A stretch of 62,398 bases of DNA from Aneurinibacillus thermoaerophilus (GCF_900099925.1 NZ_FNDE01000018.1:1-62398); one strand, 5' to 3'. Positions 44,272-53,070 are shown, counted from the first letter of the stretch. Made by a program: numbers and translations. The notes: a model not told the origin generated them from the sequence alone.

Positions 44272-45603
44272 TCAATCTTGATAAACGGAAAACGTTGCAG
44301 GCAAAAAATTGCCGTAATATCCTGGATTCCAATCAATCCCGCGTATCCATTCTACAGGTTTAGAAGCAGAAAAAGATTGAAAATACAGCGAGCCAACAGG
44401 TTGTTTACTTAATGATGAACGCAGAAAGAGGAAACCTTTGCCGTCCGCGAGCGGTACCGCATGATAGTCCGTAACCGTTCGCGCGGCTGAAGTTACCGCT
44501 TGCTCATTCCCATCGCTCGTCCTTTGCCAAATGCGGCGGTTTTGGTAATCGTTCCACTTCGTGACCGGGCCACGTATAAAGAGAAGACGCGCCGGAGAGG
44601 AAGGGCTCCAAACAGGCTGAATATCCGCTGTTCCTTTCTGTCCGGCTTGTACAATCTTCCCGGATTTTGTATCAAAAATACAAAGCGCTTTATCGCTTAC
44701 TGCTTCTCTCCCCTCTCCATCGATGTAAGCGAGCTGTGTGCTATCAGGTGACCAAGCAAACCAAGCGGGATATTTCAGTCCTCCCCCAAGCGCAATTCGC
44801 TGTTTCGTTTTTATATTTATTGCTTCAATGTCATTGGCATCAGCGGACATTGAACCAGAGTTCGGCCGAATAAAGTAGGCAAGATACTCTCCATCAGGCG
44901 ACCATTTCATGCCAACAATAGCCGATGAATATATTTCTTCCTCCGCTTTTTTTGTTTCGCCGATATTAAATAATACACTGCTTGTTCCATCGAGCGCGAC
45001 ACGTTCCACCGTCATTGGGTGTTGCTCCGTTCTCATATATGATACCGTGAGGCTTTTTCCGTCCGGATGCCAAGTAAAGTCTTCTACATACGGCCTGTCA
45101 GACACAATGGCAGTAATTACAGGTTTATCCCCTTTCAAATTTGCGACTTTAATGGAGCTATACCTCTTATCTTCCGGTTTACTAAAATGGGATGTCATAT
45201 AGGCAATCATAGCACCTGTGGGCGACCAAGCCTGATGCCCTTCAATGATGTCCGCATCTTTTTCTACTAAGCGCCAAATTTTTTTGGTCGGGTTGACAAC
45301 CCACAGCTCTTTTGTATGATCATAGTCTTCTTTCTCTTCCCACATGTAAGCGAACCATTCTCCTGTCGATGACCAACCGATAGGGGATGCGATACCTTTT
45401 TTCGTTAATGGAACAGGTTGCGCGCCTGCCTGATACCCATTTACAAACCAAAGGGAGTGTTGATTTACAAAAACGACTTTTGCAGGAAAATACGCCTGCT
45501 GTACCCGTGCTGGACTATTTGCTGCCGCGACAGCGGAAATAGAAACCGAAACGAGTAACATGAATAAACATATAAGAAGAAATATTCGCAATTTATAAAA
45601 CAT
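44272..45603 (-). CDS. Exported TolB-like beta-propeller protein
   Basis: A 443-aa protein with a signal peptide (cleavage near AVAA-A, residue 27) and repeated WD40/PD40-like blades marked by WSSTGEWFAYMW, WSPTGAMIAYMT, WHPDGKSLTVSY, WSPDGEYLAYFI and WSPDSTQLAYID. These suggest a six- or seven-bladed propeller on the outside of the membrane, probably a binding or scaffold protein. No partner gene is next to it. Confidence 0.78.
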   Translation of the reverse strand: MFYKLRIFLLICLFMLLVSVSISAVAAANSPARVQQAYFPAKVVFVNQHSLWFVNGYQAGAQPVPLTKKGIASPIGWSSTGEWFAYMWEEKEDYDHTKELWVVNPTKKIWRLVEKDADIIEGHQAWSPTGAMIAYMTSHFSKPEDKRYSSIKVANLKGDKPVITAIVSDRPYVEDFTWHPDGKSLTVSYMRTEQHPMTVERVALDGTSSVLFNIGETKKAEEEIYSSAIVGMKWSPDGEYLAYFIRPNSGSMSADANDIEAINIKTKQRIALGGGLKYPAWFAWSPDSTQLAYIDGEGREAVSDKALCIFDTKSGKIVQAGQKGTADIQPVWSPSSPARLLFIRGPVTKWNDYQNRRIWQRTSDGNEQAVTSAARTVTDYHAVPLADGKGFLFLRSSLSKQPVGSLYFQSFSASKPVEWIRGIDWNPGYYGNFLPATFSVYQD

Positions 45604-45847
45604 GTTTCCATCTTCCTCTCTTATGATATGTTAACCTCTATAAGCCAATCTTTATAGGGTATAGATTAACACTTCATTCATTCTCCAAGTTAGAAATAAA
45701 ATCCTTTTAAAAACAACATGTAGTACGCGCCTTATGAGTTTTTCTTCGTTTACAGAAAGTGCCGTCTGAAAGCCCACGGTTTTAAGCAAAAACAAAGACC
45801 GTTCTCCTTCAATCTTATTAAGGATAATACAGTAGAAGCATCTCTTA

Positions 45848-45878
45848 AGTATATCTATTTATCTAATTCCCTATAATA
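45848..45878 (+). promoter_or_regulatory. Possible sigma-G-like promoter of the germinant-receptor operon
   Basis: AGTATA (45848-45853) and CTATAATA (45871-45878) with 17 bases between them loosely fit forespore sigma-G patterns and equally a weak sigma-A site. Germinant receptors are normally sigma-G genes. The 312-base gap 45604-45915 holds nothing else recognisable. Confidence 0.3.
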
Positions 45879-45915
45879 AACAATATGAAAATGCGCTCAC
45901 AAAAAAGGTGAAATC

Positions 45916-47457
45916 ATGTCTTTCTTTCGTTATTTTTTGCGGGGTAAACAAGCATTTCGCAGGCAGAAAAAGGATCATGATCTCTTACACAGTATGATCG
46001 CCTCTTCTGCCTCCATAAATCTCCAGCATGTATCCATGCTCTTTAGCGGGATTCCTGAGTTTACGATCCGTGAGATTCCATTGAAAACAGGACAGAAGTC
46101 TATTCTTGTGTATATGGATGGCCTGGTAGATAAAAACGTCATTAACACGGATATTCTGCGTCCGCTCTTATATGGAGAATATAATGAAAAAGATTCTCTG
46201 GAGTCTGCTGTAACAATAGGGCAGATCAAAAAAGTCCAGAAATGGTCGGAGATTGAACAAGCCCTCCTGATTGGAAAAAGCATTCTTTTTATTGATGGAC
46301 ATGACTCTGCCCTTGAACTTGAAACACAGAATTGGCCGGAGCGGGCGATTCAGGAACCACAGGCGGAATTGTCAGTCAAAAACGGCTCACATCAAGGGTT
46401 TATTGAAACAGCCGCTCAAAATATTGCCATGATTCGCCGCTACATCCCAAGCCGGGAATTAAAAGTGAAAGAATTAATGATCGGGGAACGAGGACGTGTA
46501 AAAATTTCGCTGCTTTACCTGGAAGATGTGGCAAATCCACAAACTCTTCAAGAAGTCGAAAGCAGAATTACATCGCTCCATGTTGATACGATTCTCACCA
46601 CTGGAGAGTTAAAAGAACTCATTGAAGATAATCTGTATACACCTTTTCCGCAGCTTACCGTGACGGAACGTCCGGATACAGCATCCTCTCATCTCCTTGA
46701 AGGGCGAATCGCTATCGTTGTAGACCGCACGCCGGGTGTGTTAATTGGGCCGATGACCTTTTCTGCTTTTTTTCAAACGGTGGATGATTATAATATAGGA
46801 TGGCTCGCCGCTTCGTTTATCCGACTCCTGCATTTCGCTGGATTTTTCATCGCGATTTTTACACCTGCTTTCTATATCGCGATCATTTCCTTTCATTACG
46901 AAGTGATTCCGCTTGAATTGCTTTTATCGGTTGCAGAATCACGGAACCGGGTTCCTTTTCCACCTCTATTCGAAGCGCTGCTTATGGAACTTGTACTTGA
47001 AATGCTTCGGGAAGCAGGGGTCCGGCTCCCGACGCCCATTGGTCAAACCATAGGCGTTGTCGGTGGAATTGTCATCGGACAGGCGGCGGTTCAAGCCGGA
47101 CTTGTAAGCAATATCATGGTCATTGTCGTATCCATCACCGCAATTGCTTCTTTTATTATTCCAAATATAGAAATGTCGAATGGGATACGGCTGATTCGTT
47201 TTCCGATGATGCTTCTCGCTTCTGCTTTTGGCATAGTGGGTATCATATCTGGAATGATGGCAGTTTTCGTTCATTTACTCTCTTTAGAATCCCTTGGAGT
47301 ACCGTATAGTGCCCCCATTTCGCCGTTGCGTCTTTCAGATATGAAAGACACGTTTGTTCGTTTACCGATACAGACGATGAAGAAGCGCCCTGTATCGATT
47401 CGGCCCAGCCAATTACAACGGCAAAGGAATAGAAAAAAAAGCAGGGAAGATCAATGA
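45916..47457 (+). CDS. Spore germination receptor A subunit (GerA family)
   Basis: A 513-aa inner-spore-membrane protein. The soluble N-terminal half (residues 1-about 290) includes IRRYIPSRELKVKELMIGER and the GRIAIVVDRTPGVLIGP region typical of GerAA. Five or so membrane helices follow, with LRLSDMKDTFVRLP near the C-terminus. ATG 45916 follows AAAAGGTGAA. Its stop overlaps the gerB-type start by 4 bases. Confidence 0.92.
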   Translation: MSFFRYFLRGKQAFRRQKKDHDLLHSMIASSASINLQHVSMLFSGIPEFTIREIPLKTGQKSILVYMDGLVDKNVINTDILRPLLYGEYNEKDSLESAVTIGQIKKVQKWSEIEQALLIGKSILFIDGHDSALELETQNWPERAIQEPQAELSVKNGSHQGFIETAAQNIAMIRRYIPSRELKVKELMIGERGRVKISLLYLEDVANPQTLQEVESRITSLHVDTILTTGELKELIEDNLYTPFPQLTVTERPDTASSHLLEGRIAIVVDRTPGVLIGPMTFSAFFQTVDDYNIGWLAASFIRLLHFAGFFIAIFTPAFYIAIISFHYEVIPLELLLSVAESRNRVPFPPLFEALLMELVLEMLREAGVRLPTPIGQTIGVVGGIVIGQAAVQAGLVSNIMVIVVSITAIASFIIPNIEMSNGIRLIRFPMMLLASAFGIVGIISGMMAVFVHLLSLESLGVPYSAPISPLRLSDMKDTFVRLPIQTMKKRPVSIRPSQLQRQRNRKKSREDQ

Positions 47458-48563
47458 GCAGACTCGTCAAGAAAGAAATAACATTACTCCAGTATATTCT
47501 GGCTATTCATGGCACCCAGGTAGGAACCAGCATCCTAACTCTTCCGGCTGAAGTGGCTAAGACGGCAGGCACGGACGGCTGGATCTCGATTATTATCGGA
47601 TCGATCCTCGCTACAATCGTTAGCTTATGTATTGTTCATCTTATGGCCAATCATCCAGGGGATACCATGCTTGAGCTGATGACACGGTATCTGGGAAAAG
47701 GACTGGGAAAAGCCATGATGGTGATCTGGATGTTATATTCTTTATTCGCTATCACGGTCATTCTTTTTGTTACCATATCCATTATTCAAATATGGATTTT
47801 GCCGAACACGTCCAGTTATTTAATCGTTACCCTGCTTATGATTAACACCTATATGATTATACGTAGAGGTGTACGGTTCATCGGACGTTATGCCGAGTTT
47901 GTTTTTTTCTTTACGCTCGGGCTGCCAATATTATTAATCATCCCGCTCAAAGATAGTCACTGGGTTTATCTGCTGCCCATATTGAAAGAAGGATGGATGC
48001 CGATCCTTTCTGCGGTGAAAACGACGACCGTTGCCTTCCTTGGATTTGAGTTGGCGTTTCTTTTCTATCCTTATCTAAAAAATAAAAAAGCCGCAGCCAA
48101 AGGGGTTGTGATTGCCAATGCCCTTACCCTGCTTGTTTATCTCCATATTACGTTAAGCTGTTTTGTTTATTTTAGCCCAGATGAAATTACGCAGTTTTTA
48201 TGGCCCACGCTTACACTTGTCAAGCCGATCGAGTTTCCATTTCTCGAACGAATGGAAATTATCTTTGTAGCATTTTACATTTTTCTTTTTTCAACCTCGT
48301 CCATTCCCTACCTTTTTTTTGTTACGGATACCTTTTCTCAGTTGTGTAATAAAAAAGACTGGCAGCTGCCGTACCTTTTGTTGCCGCTCTTTGTGGTTGT
48401 TTTCTTCTTCTTCAAACCATCCTATAAAGTGCTTGAACTATGGGAAGAGTGGTGGGGGTGGATAAGTTATTTCACCGCCTATGCGTTCCCGGTTATCTTT
48501 CTTTTTTATGTTAAAGGTTATACACATTGGAAAAGGAGGAAAATCGATGATAAAGCAGGCTAA
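47454..48563 (+). CDS. Spore germination receptor B subunit (GerB family, APC-like)
   Basis: A 369-aa membrane protein with about ten helices, the amino-acid-permease-like subunit that binds germinant. TQVGTSILTLPAEVAKTAGT in TM1 and FLGFELAFLFYPYLKNKK are family features. It is translationally coupled to the A subunit (ATGA). No C-subunit lipoprotein follows; the next gene is on the opposite strand. Confidence 0.92.
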   Translation: MSRLVKKEITLLQYILAIHGTQVGTSILTLPAEVAKTAGTDGWISIIIGSILATIVSLCIVHLMANHPGDTMLELMTRYLGKGLGKAMMVIWMLYSLFAITVILFVTISIIQIWILPNTSSYLIVTLLMINTYMIIRRGVRFIGRYAEFVFFFTLGLPILLIIPLKDSHWVYLLPILKEGWMPILSAVKTTTVAFLGFELAFLFYPYLKNKKAAAKGVVIANALTLLVYLHITLSCFVYFSPDEITQFLWPTLTLVKPIEFPFLERMEIIFVAFYIFLFSTSSIPYLFFVTDTFSQLCNKKDWQLPYLLLPLFVVVFFFFKPSYKVLELWEEWWGWISYFTAYAFPVIFLFYVKGYTHWKRRKIDDKAG

Positions 48564-48567
48564 ATTC

Positions 48568-48595
48568 ATCCTAGCATGCCTTGACATGCGAGGAT
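48568..48595. terminator. Hairpin after the germinant-receptor operon
   Basis: ATCCTAGCATG pairs with CATGCGAGGAT around CCTTGA (one mismatch). There is no T run, so termination is likely but not certain. Confidence 0.5.
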
Positions 48596-48651
48596 CAGCT
48601 TAATGACCCTATCTTTAGTCTAAAGAAAAAAGAGAGGGCCAATTAAGAAGT

Positions 48652-48966
48652 TCATGAAATGAATTTTAGTCCAATTGCCGCCATAAGAACCATACTAATA
48701 AACAAAACCCGACGCCATTCTTTTGATTCCCCATATATAAACATACCGACAAGCGCGCTTCCTACCGTGCCAATCCCAGTCCAAACGGCATACGCCGTTC
48801 CCATGGAGATCGTTTTCATCGCCTGAGAAAGAAAGAAAAAGCTCAAACAAAATCCCCCAACCAGTATGGCAATTGACTGCCAATTTTTTTGTTTATTTAC
48901 TTTATTTATTCCTGTTACGCCGACCACTTCGAAAGAGCCGGCTAGGATAAGATAGATCCAACCCAT
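48652..48966 (-). CDS. Small multidrug resistance protein, YkkD-like
   Basis: A 104-aa SMR-family protein with four helices. The conserved membrane Glu is in LILAGSFEVVGVTGINK, and GTAYAVWTGIGTVGSALVGM is the family signature. It probably works as a heterodimer with the 117-aa protein encoded just upstream. ATG 48966 follows AGGAGACAGAGG. Third gene of tetR-ykkC-ykkD. Confidence 0.88.
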   Translation of the reverse strand: MGWIYLILAGSFEVVGVTGINKVNKQKNWQSIAILVGGFCLSFFFLSQAMKTISMGTAYAVWTGIGTVGSALVGMFIYGESKEWRRVLFISMVLMAAIGLKFIS

Positions 48967-48982
48967 TATCCTCTGTCTCCTT

Positions 48983-49336
48983 TCATTTCCCTTCCGCTTC
49001 AGCTCCAACGTTATCTTCCGATTCTTTCGTAACAACCTTCAGCCCAATTACGCCTATCAATAATAATAAAATAAGCAACACTTTCACCCATTGAAACGGT
49101 TCGCCAAACACAAGCATCTCCATGATTACGGTTCCAGCCGTTCCGATTCCTGTAAAAACGGCGTATACGGTGCCAACCGGCAGTCTGCTTGAGGAGCGAA
49201 TCAACAAATCAAAACTAACGTAAATAGCTATTATCGTCCCAACCCATGTCCAAAAATTATAAGCATGCTTGAGTCCGATAACCCATGCGACTTCAAAAAA
49301 GCCGGCAATCAATACCAATATCCAGTTTCGGTTCAT
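48983..49336 (-). CDS. Small multidrug resistance protein, YkkC-like
   Basis: A 117-aa SMR-family protein with the conserved Glu in [17 protein letters not shown] and [21 protein letters not shown] hydrophilic tail of about 13 residues extends beyond the fourth helix. In B. subtilis ykkCD follows a guanidine riboswitch; none is present here and a TetR gene takes its place. ATG 49336 follows AGGAGAGG. Confidence 0.88.
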   Translation of the reverse strand: MNRNWILVLIAGFFEVAWVIGLKHAYNFWTWVGTIIAIYVSFDLLIRSSSRLPVGTVYAVFTGIGTAGTVIMEMLVFGEPFQWVKVLLILLLLIGVIGLKVVTKESEDNVGAEAEGK

Positions 49337-49368
49337 TCCATTGCCTCTCCTGTGTTTTTCTTTATTAT

Positions 49369-49944
49369 TCATATAGATAATCCGCGCCAATACAAATACC
49401 AGGAAGCATGTAACCTTCTTATGAATCGTTCCGTTCCGCCATATAACATTTCCACGAGGAGCCCGTCAAGCAAACCCATGAACGCGACAGCGGCCCGCTC
49501 CGCACCGACAGAACGAATCTCGCCTTCCTCTATCGCTTTTTCAAACACCGGAATAAGAAGACCTTCGAGTTTATCCAGATAAATGTAAACATCGTGCATG
49601 ACTTCATCGTACAAGTGGGTTGGCGGAAAAAATGTGATGCGTAGCAAAAATTTCGTTCTGTCATCATGCTCATACCGTGCTTTATACTGGCTCAAAAAGT
49701 TATACAAACGCTCGTGTAAAGGAATGTTTGCATGACGCGCAAAAAAATGAGTTACAAACTCCGCTTCATCACTAATAACATCCTCGATCACCTTTAGAAA
49801 AAGATCGTCTTTTCCTTTAAAATGTGCATAGATCGATGGCTTTTTTATCCCCACCTCATCAGCAATATGTGCAAGGGAAGCCCCTTCATACCCATGTCTG
49901 GCAAAATGAGCGAGAGCGACCTTTTTTATGCGATGGATCGTCAT
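49369..49944 (-). CDS. TetR-family repressor of the SMR pair
   Basis: A 191-aa regulator with HTH ([20 protein letters not shown], about residues 23-42) and a helical effector domain. It is the first gene of a three-gene operon with the two SMR proteins. CTAACG-TT-CGTTAG stands directly before its ribosome site GGGAGGTG, so autoregulation of the whole operon is likely. The inducer is unknown. Confidence 0.9.
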   Translation of the reverse strand: MTIHRIKKVALAHFARHGYEGASLAHIADEVGIKKPSIYAHFKGKDDLFLKVIEDVISDEAEFVTHFFARHANIPLHERLYNFLSQYKARYEHDDRTKFLLRITFFPPTHLYDEVMHDVYIYLDKLEGLLIPVFEKAIEEGEIRSVGAERAAVAFMGLLDGLLVEMLYGGTERFIRRLHASWYLYWRGLSI

Positions 49945-49959
49945 CTCCCGTTCACCTCC

Positions 49960-49973
49960 CTAACGTTCGTTAG
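49960..49973. promoter_or_regulatory. TetR operator before tetR-ykkCD
   Basis: CTAACG-TT-CGTTAG has perfect 6-bp arms. On the minus strand a promoter (TTGACT at 50005-50000, TAAAAA about 16 bases on) lies just upstream, so the operator covers the first transcribed bases. Confidence 0.8.
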
Positions 49974-50054
49974 TTCATTTTTACACAGATTTTCTAGAAA
50001 GTCAACGGACAGAGAATAAAACGTTCTTGTTCCATACTACCGCTGTTCTATCTT

Positions 50055-50246
50055 TTACAAACCAAAAAATTCCATATGATGCTTTTCACTTCTGTAATAA
50101 GATAATCGGTCATTCAAGTTACCTGTGTGAAATTCGAATTTATGTCCATCAGGGTCTGTAAAATAAACGGAACGTTTGTCTTTTTCATCTCTGTCTCTAC
50201 CCGGAAGAATATTGACGAATACCTCCCAACTAGAATTTTGAATCAT
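50055..50246 (-). pseudogene. fosB: 3' remnant of a fosfomycin-resistance FosB-like gene
   Basis: The C-terminal part of a VOC-fold thiol transferase: [20 protein letters not shown], then [20 protein letters not shown] and a short tail. FosB is about 139 aa; only about 50 recognisable residues remain. The conserved metal-ligand Glu region (KFEFH) is kept but the N-terminal half with the other ligands is missing. The upstream sequence diverges near 50215. No promoter or start is evident. Confidence 0.75.
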
Positions 50247-50306
50247 TTAGTTTTTCCCTTTTTAATAGTTACGCTAAATCACTCAAAATTCCTGCTTATT
50301 AGTGAA

Positions 50307-50570
50307 ATGGCTACGTTCATTCTGCTCCGCTTCTATACAAATCCAAGTACAAAAGCAGCTCGTAAATCAGCACTAATGACCACCACAATCACAAGCGCTT
50401 TCTTCTTCGCTGTATATCTCGGTGCTGTAGGCCGCCCCATCTTCCTTAGCGGTTCTGCTGAGCCACAAGTTATGAAAGATAAGGAGTGGGTTTTCTTTTT
50501 CAATATAAAGTGGTATGATTATGTATGTTCGCCTTTCTTATGGTTGTTTGATCGTACTTACATCATATAA
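50307..50570 (+). CDS. Hypothetical small membrane protein or fragment
   Basis: An 87-aa frame starting MATFILLRFYTNPSTKAARK with one clear hydrophobic segment (SAFFFAVYLGAVGRPIFL) and an aromatic C-terminus. It has no good ribosome site and lies between a pseudogene and a glycosyltransferase. It may be a degraded gene. No family was recognised. Confidence 0.3.
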   Translation: MATFILLRFYTNPSTKAARKSALMTTTITSAFFFAVYLGAVGRPIFLSGSAEPQVMKDKEWVFFFNIKWYDYVCSPFLWLFDRTYII

Positions 50571-50657
50571 GAAAATGGCGAATTTTTGTTTTTTCTGATT
50601 GAGAATGATTCAACAAGTTCATTAGATAAAAAATAAAGTTTTCCTACAAGAGGTACT

Positions 50658-52004
50658 ATGCATCCAGACATTCATTCTAATACAAATACTAAAACAATAA
50701 AAAAAATTTACATTCCTGTAAGTACAAAATTTTGGCTAAGTCATTTTATCGCTTTTTTGTGGATGTGCTTTTCCATTTATATTTCCATGCCTTGGTTAAA
50801 GGATTTATCAAGTATTATTTCTTTTCCTTTCGCTCTGCTCATTATTATAGGAATTTCATATATTCCAGGATATATGAACGCTTTTCTTGTTGCAAGCTTA
50901 GTCTTTGATCGACAGCCGCCGTTCAAGAATGAGTTTTCCACCGATTCTGTAACCGTTCTAATAGCTGCTTATAATGAAGAAGAAAAAATATTTAATACAT
51001 TAAGATATCTTTCAAAGCAAGATTATAAAGGTAAAATAACTACGATGATTATTGATAACGGTTCAACTGATAATACTGTTTCCGAAATACTAAAAGCAAA
51101 ACAGGAACTAGACTTGGATATTGCAATTTTTCACGAAGAGCATCCTGGAAAGTTTCATGCTTTAAACAAAGGACTACAATATGTTACGACTCCATATGTA
51201 ATTACACTAGATGCAGATACATTATTGCATCCATCCGCTATTCGTTATATCGTAGCCAGAATAAAAAGTAGTTCAGAAGAGATATGTGCAGTGGCAGGCT
51301 CTATTCTTGTTAAAAATAGTCGAGATAATATATGGACAAAGATACAGGAATGGGATTATTTTTTAGGAATTGCTTCTATTAAACGGCTTCAGGGTTTATA
51401 TCAGGGAACACTTGTTGCACAAGGAGCCTATAGCATATACAAAACTTCATGCCTCAAAGAAATCGGGGGATGGCCTAATGCAATCGGTGAGGACATTGTC
51501 TTAACATGGAGACTTTTACAAAAAGGGTGGAAAGTTTATTTTGAACCATTAGCAGTAGCTTTTACAGAAGTACCTACCAGTTTGAAACACTTTGTTCGTC
51601 AACGCTCTCGTTGGGCTAGAGGAATGATTGAAGGGCTAAAGGAAATTAAACCCTGGGAACAACCCCAGCTATATACAAAATACTTAACCTTTATTAATTT
51701 GATTATGCCTTATTTGGACTTTGCATACACATTCTTTTGGATTCCTGGCCTTGTTCTTGCATGGTTCGGTTACTATTGGATTGTTGGACCTATGACATTA
51801 CTCGTTTTACCTCTCACTTTAATAAGCTATAGTTTCCTTTATTTCTTTCAAAAAAAATATGTTTTTACCTCCTTACATTTAAAAGTTCGTAAAAACTTTC
51901 TCGGTTTTCTTTTATTTGTTCTTTTTTATCAAATGATTATGTCACCCGTTTCAACATATGGATATATACAAGAAGTGTTCAAACTACAAAGGATATGGAA
52001 ATAG
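50658..52004 (+). CDS. GT2 polysaccharide synthase, IcaA/PgaC (poly-N-acetylglucosamine) type
   Basis: A 448-aa processive glycosyltransferase. Two N-terminal helices precede the cytosolic GT-A domain: VLIAAYNEEEKIFNTLRYLS, ITLDADTLLHPSAI (DxD), NAIGEDIVLTWRLLQKGW (catalytic ED) and RQRSRWARGMIEGL (QxxRW product site). C-terminal membrane helices follow. It adds sugars from UDP-GlcNAc or a similar donor and threads the chain across the membrane. No deacetylase or modifying gene accompanies it. ATG 50658 follows AAGAGGTA. AT-rich like the surrounding island. Confidence 0.85.
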   Translation: MHPDIHSNTNTKTIKKIYIPVSTKFWLSHFIAFLWMCFSIYISMPWLKDLSSIISFPFALLIIIGISYIPGYMNAFLVASLVFDRQPPFKNEFSTDSVTVLIAAYNEEEKIFNTLRYLSKQDYKGKITTMIIDNGSTDNTVSEILKAKQELDLDIAIFHEEHPGKFHALNKGLQYVTTPYVITLDADTLLHPSAIRYIVARIKSSSEEICAVAGSILVKNSRDNIWTKIQEWDYFLGIASIKRLQGLYQGTLVAQGAYSIYKTSCLKEIGGWPNAIGEDIVLTWRLLQKGWKVYFEPLAVAFTEVPTSLKHFVRQRSRWARGMIEGLKEIKPWEQPQLYTKYLTFINLIMPYLDFAYTFFWIPGLVLAWFGYYWIVGPMTLLVLPLTLISYSFLYFFQKKYVFTSLHLKVRKNFLGFLLFVLFYQMIMSPVSTYGYIQEVFKLQRIWK

Positions 52005-52135
52005 CAGCTGCATTCTACAAAAGCACCCAGGGCTGAAAGTTTCGCTCTAGATGATAACCGTCTTTATGTGACGGGAAAAAATGAATCATGTAGAAAAAAG
52101 ATAGCTGTAGCTGATACCGATGGTTATAGAGCAAA

Positions 52136-52163
52136 GCCTCGCCACCCAAATGGGCAGCGGGGC
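52136..52163 (+). terminator. Terminator of the GT2 gene
   Basis: GCCTCGCCACCC pairs with GGGCAGCGGGGC (mismatches in the middle) around AAAT, followed by ATTATTATTTTT. Confidence 0.7.
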
Positions 52164-52261
52164 ATTATTATTTTTGCTGCACTCTTCCTCTAAATACCCC
52201 GACAATGTTTTAACATGACACTACAGAGAAATCTAATTCCAATGGTAGGCATTCTAACATT

Positions 52262-52576
52262 TTATCTCAAACTATTTTCGTCTATCATACGCTTAATTCT
52301 CTCTTTTGCTTCTTCAATATCCAATTCAACACTACTAATGATATCTAACCAATGTTCCTTCTGTTTTTTCATCGTAAAAAATATGGTTGGTTTTTCATGT
52401 TTAAGAATAGTGATTAGTTCTATTATTGGTAATGTTTCCCCAATCGCTTTCTCTCTAAGCAGACCTTTAAAAAAACTAGTAAAGATATAATAATGCTGTG
52501 ACTCATCATGGTGTTTCTCTAGAAGTTTATAAAAATCCACTATCGCATCAACAACTCGATACATTTTTCTTCTCAT
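52262..52576 (-). CDS. Helical protein of unknown function under c-di-GMP riboswitch control
   Basis: A 104-aa soluble, all-helical protein starting MRRKMYRVVDAIVDFYKLLE and ending in a charged helix (SVELDIEEAKERIKRMIDEN). No membrane or signal segment and no recognised family. ATG 52576 has AGGAGG five bases upstream. That site directly abuts the 3' strand of a cyclic-di-GMP-I riboswitch, so its synthesis should respond to c-di-GMP. It converges with the polysaccharide synthase gene. Confidence 0.7.
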   Translation of the reverse strand: MRRKMYRVVDAIVDFYKLLEKHHDESQHYYIFTSFFKGLLREKAIGETLPIIELITILKHEKPTIFFTMKKQKEHWLDIISSVELDIEEAKERIKRMIDENSLR

Positions 52577-52676
52577 ATATTCCTCCTGGCAACTGGCTGG
52601 CATATCTTAAAGATAGAAGCCCCTATAGTTTTGCGTCCTTATCTTTCAATAAGTTTACCTTTTTCAGCAGGAATAT
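52577..52676 (-). promoter_or_regulatory. Cyclic-di-GMP-I (GEMM) riboswitch with ribosome-site sequestering helix
   Basis: Minus-strand RNA from 52659 to 52588 shows the GEMM-I landmarks in order: GGTAAACT (5' P1), TTAT-TGAAAG-ATAA (GAAA-tetraloop hairpin), GGACGCAAA, a second arm with ATCTT/AGAT, GCCAGCC and AGTTGCC (3' P1). Outside P1, 52676-52666 (ATATTCCTGCT) can pair with AGGAGGAATAT at 52587-52577, 10 of 11 bases, covering the ribosome site. The two helices can stack, which predicts repression when c-di-GMP is bound; the direction of control is inference. Confidence 0.85.
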
Positions 52677-52702
52677 ATTATCACTAAAAACAAAGCGATA
52701 AT

Positions 52703-53070
52703 AGGTATAAAGACATGCAAAAATTGCACCTATCTGACACGGCCCCTTCGCTTATCTTCTGATACTATCATCATACTCCCCCTATTTCAAAACAGCGCCC
52801 ATCCAATCAAAAATCAGGCCATTTATCCCCGGATTAATTTAATCAAAGATATAACAGCACCATATACCCCCTAAATCATTGAGCGGTTAACTCAAAATAG
52901 TTTTATGTCTACTTCGTAACATTTATAAACATAGACCATCCTATGCAAATATGTACTCAAGGGGACAAATGGTGAGTGATAAATGGGGTTCCAAATTATC
53001 GTTTACTGATCTTATTTTCTTAGATAAAATTTATGTATATTTTATTTAAATTCCAAAGGAGGAATAATAT
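52703..53070. other. AT-rich intergenic region without a gene
   Basis: It separates the riboswitch gene from the divergent ketosynthase gene and should hold both promoters. A hairpin or dyad ATTATCACT/AGCGATAAT (52677-52702) lies at its left edge, just 5' of the riboswitch. I see no coding frame and no second riboswitch. Confidence 0.5.

Noticed and set aside
48983..50100. Guanidine-I riboswitch for ykkCD
   Set aside because: There is no space for it between tetR and ykkC, and no motif upstream of tetR.
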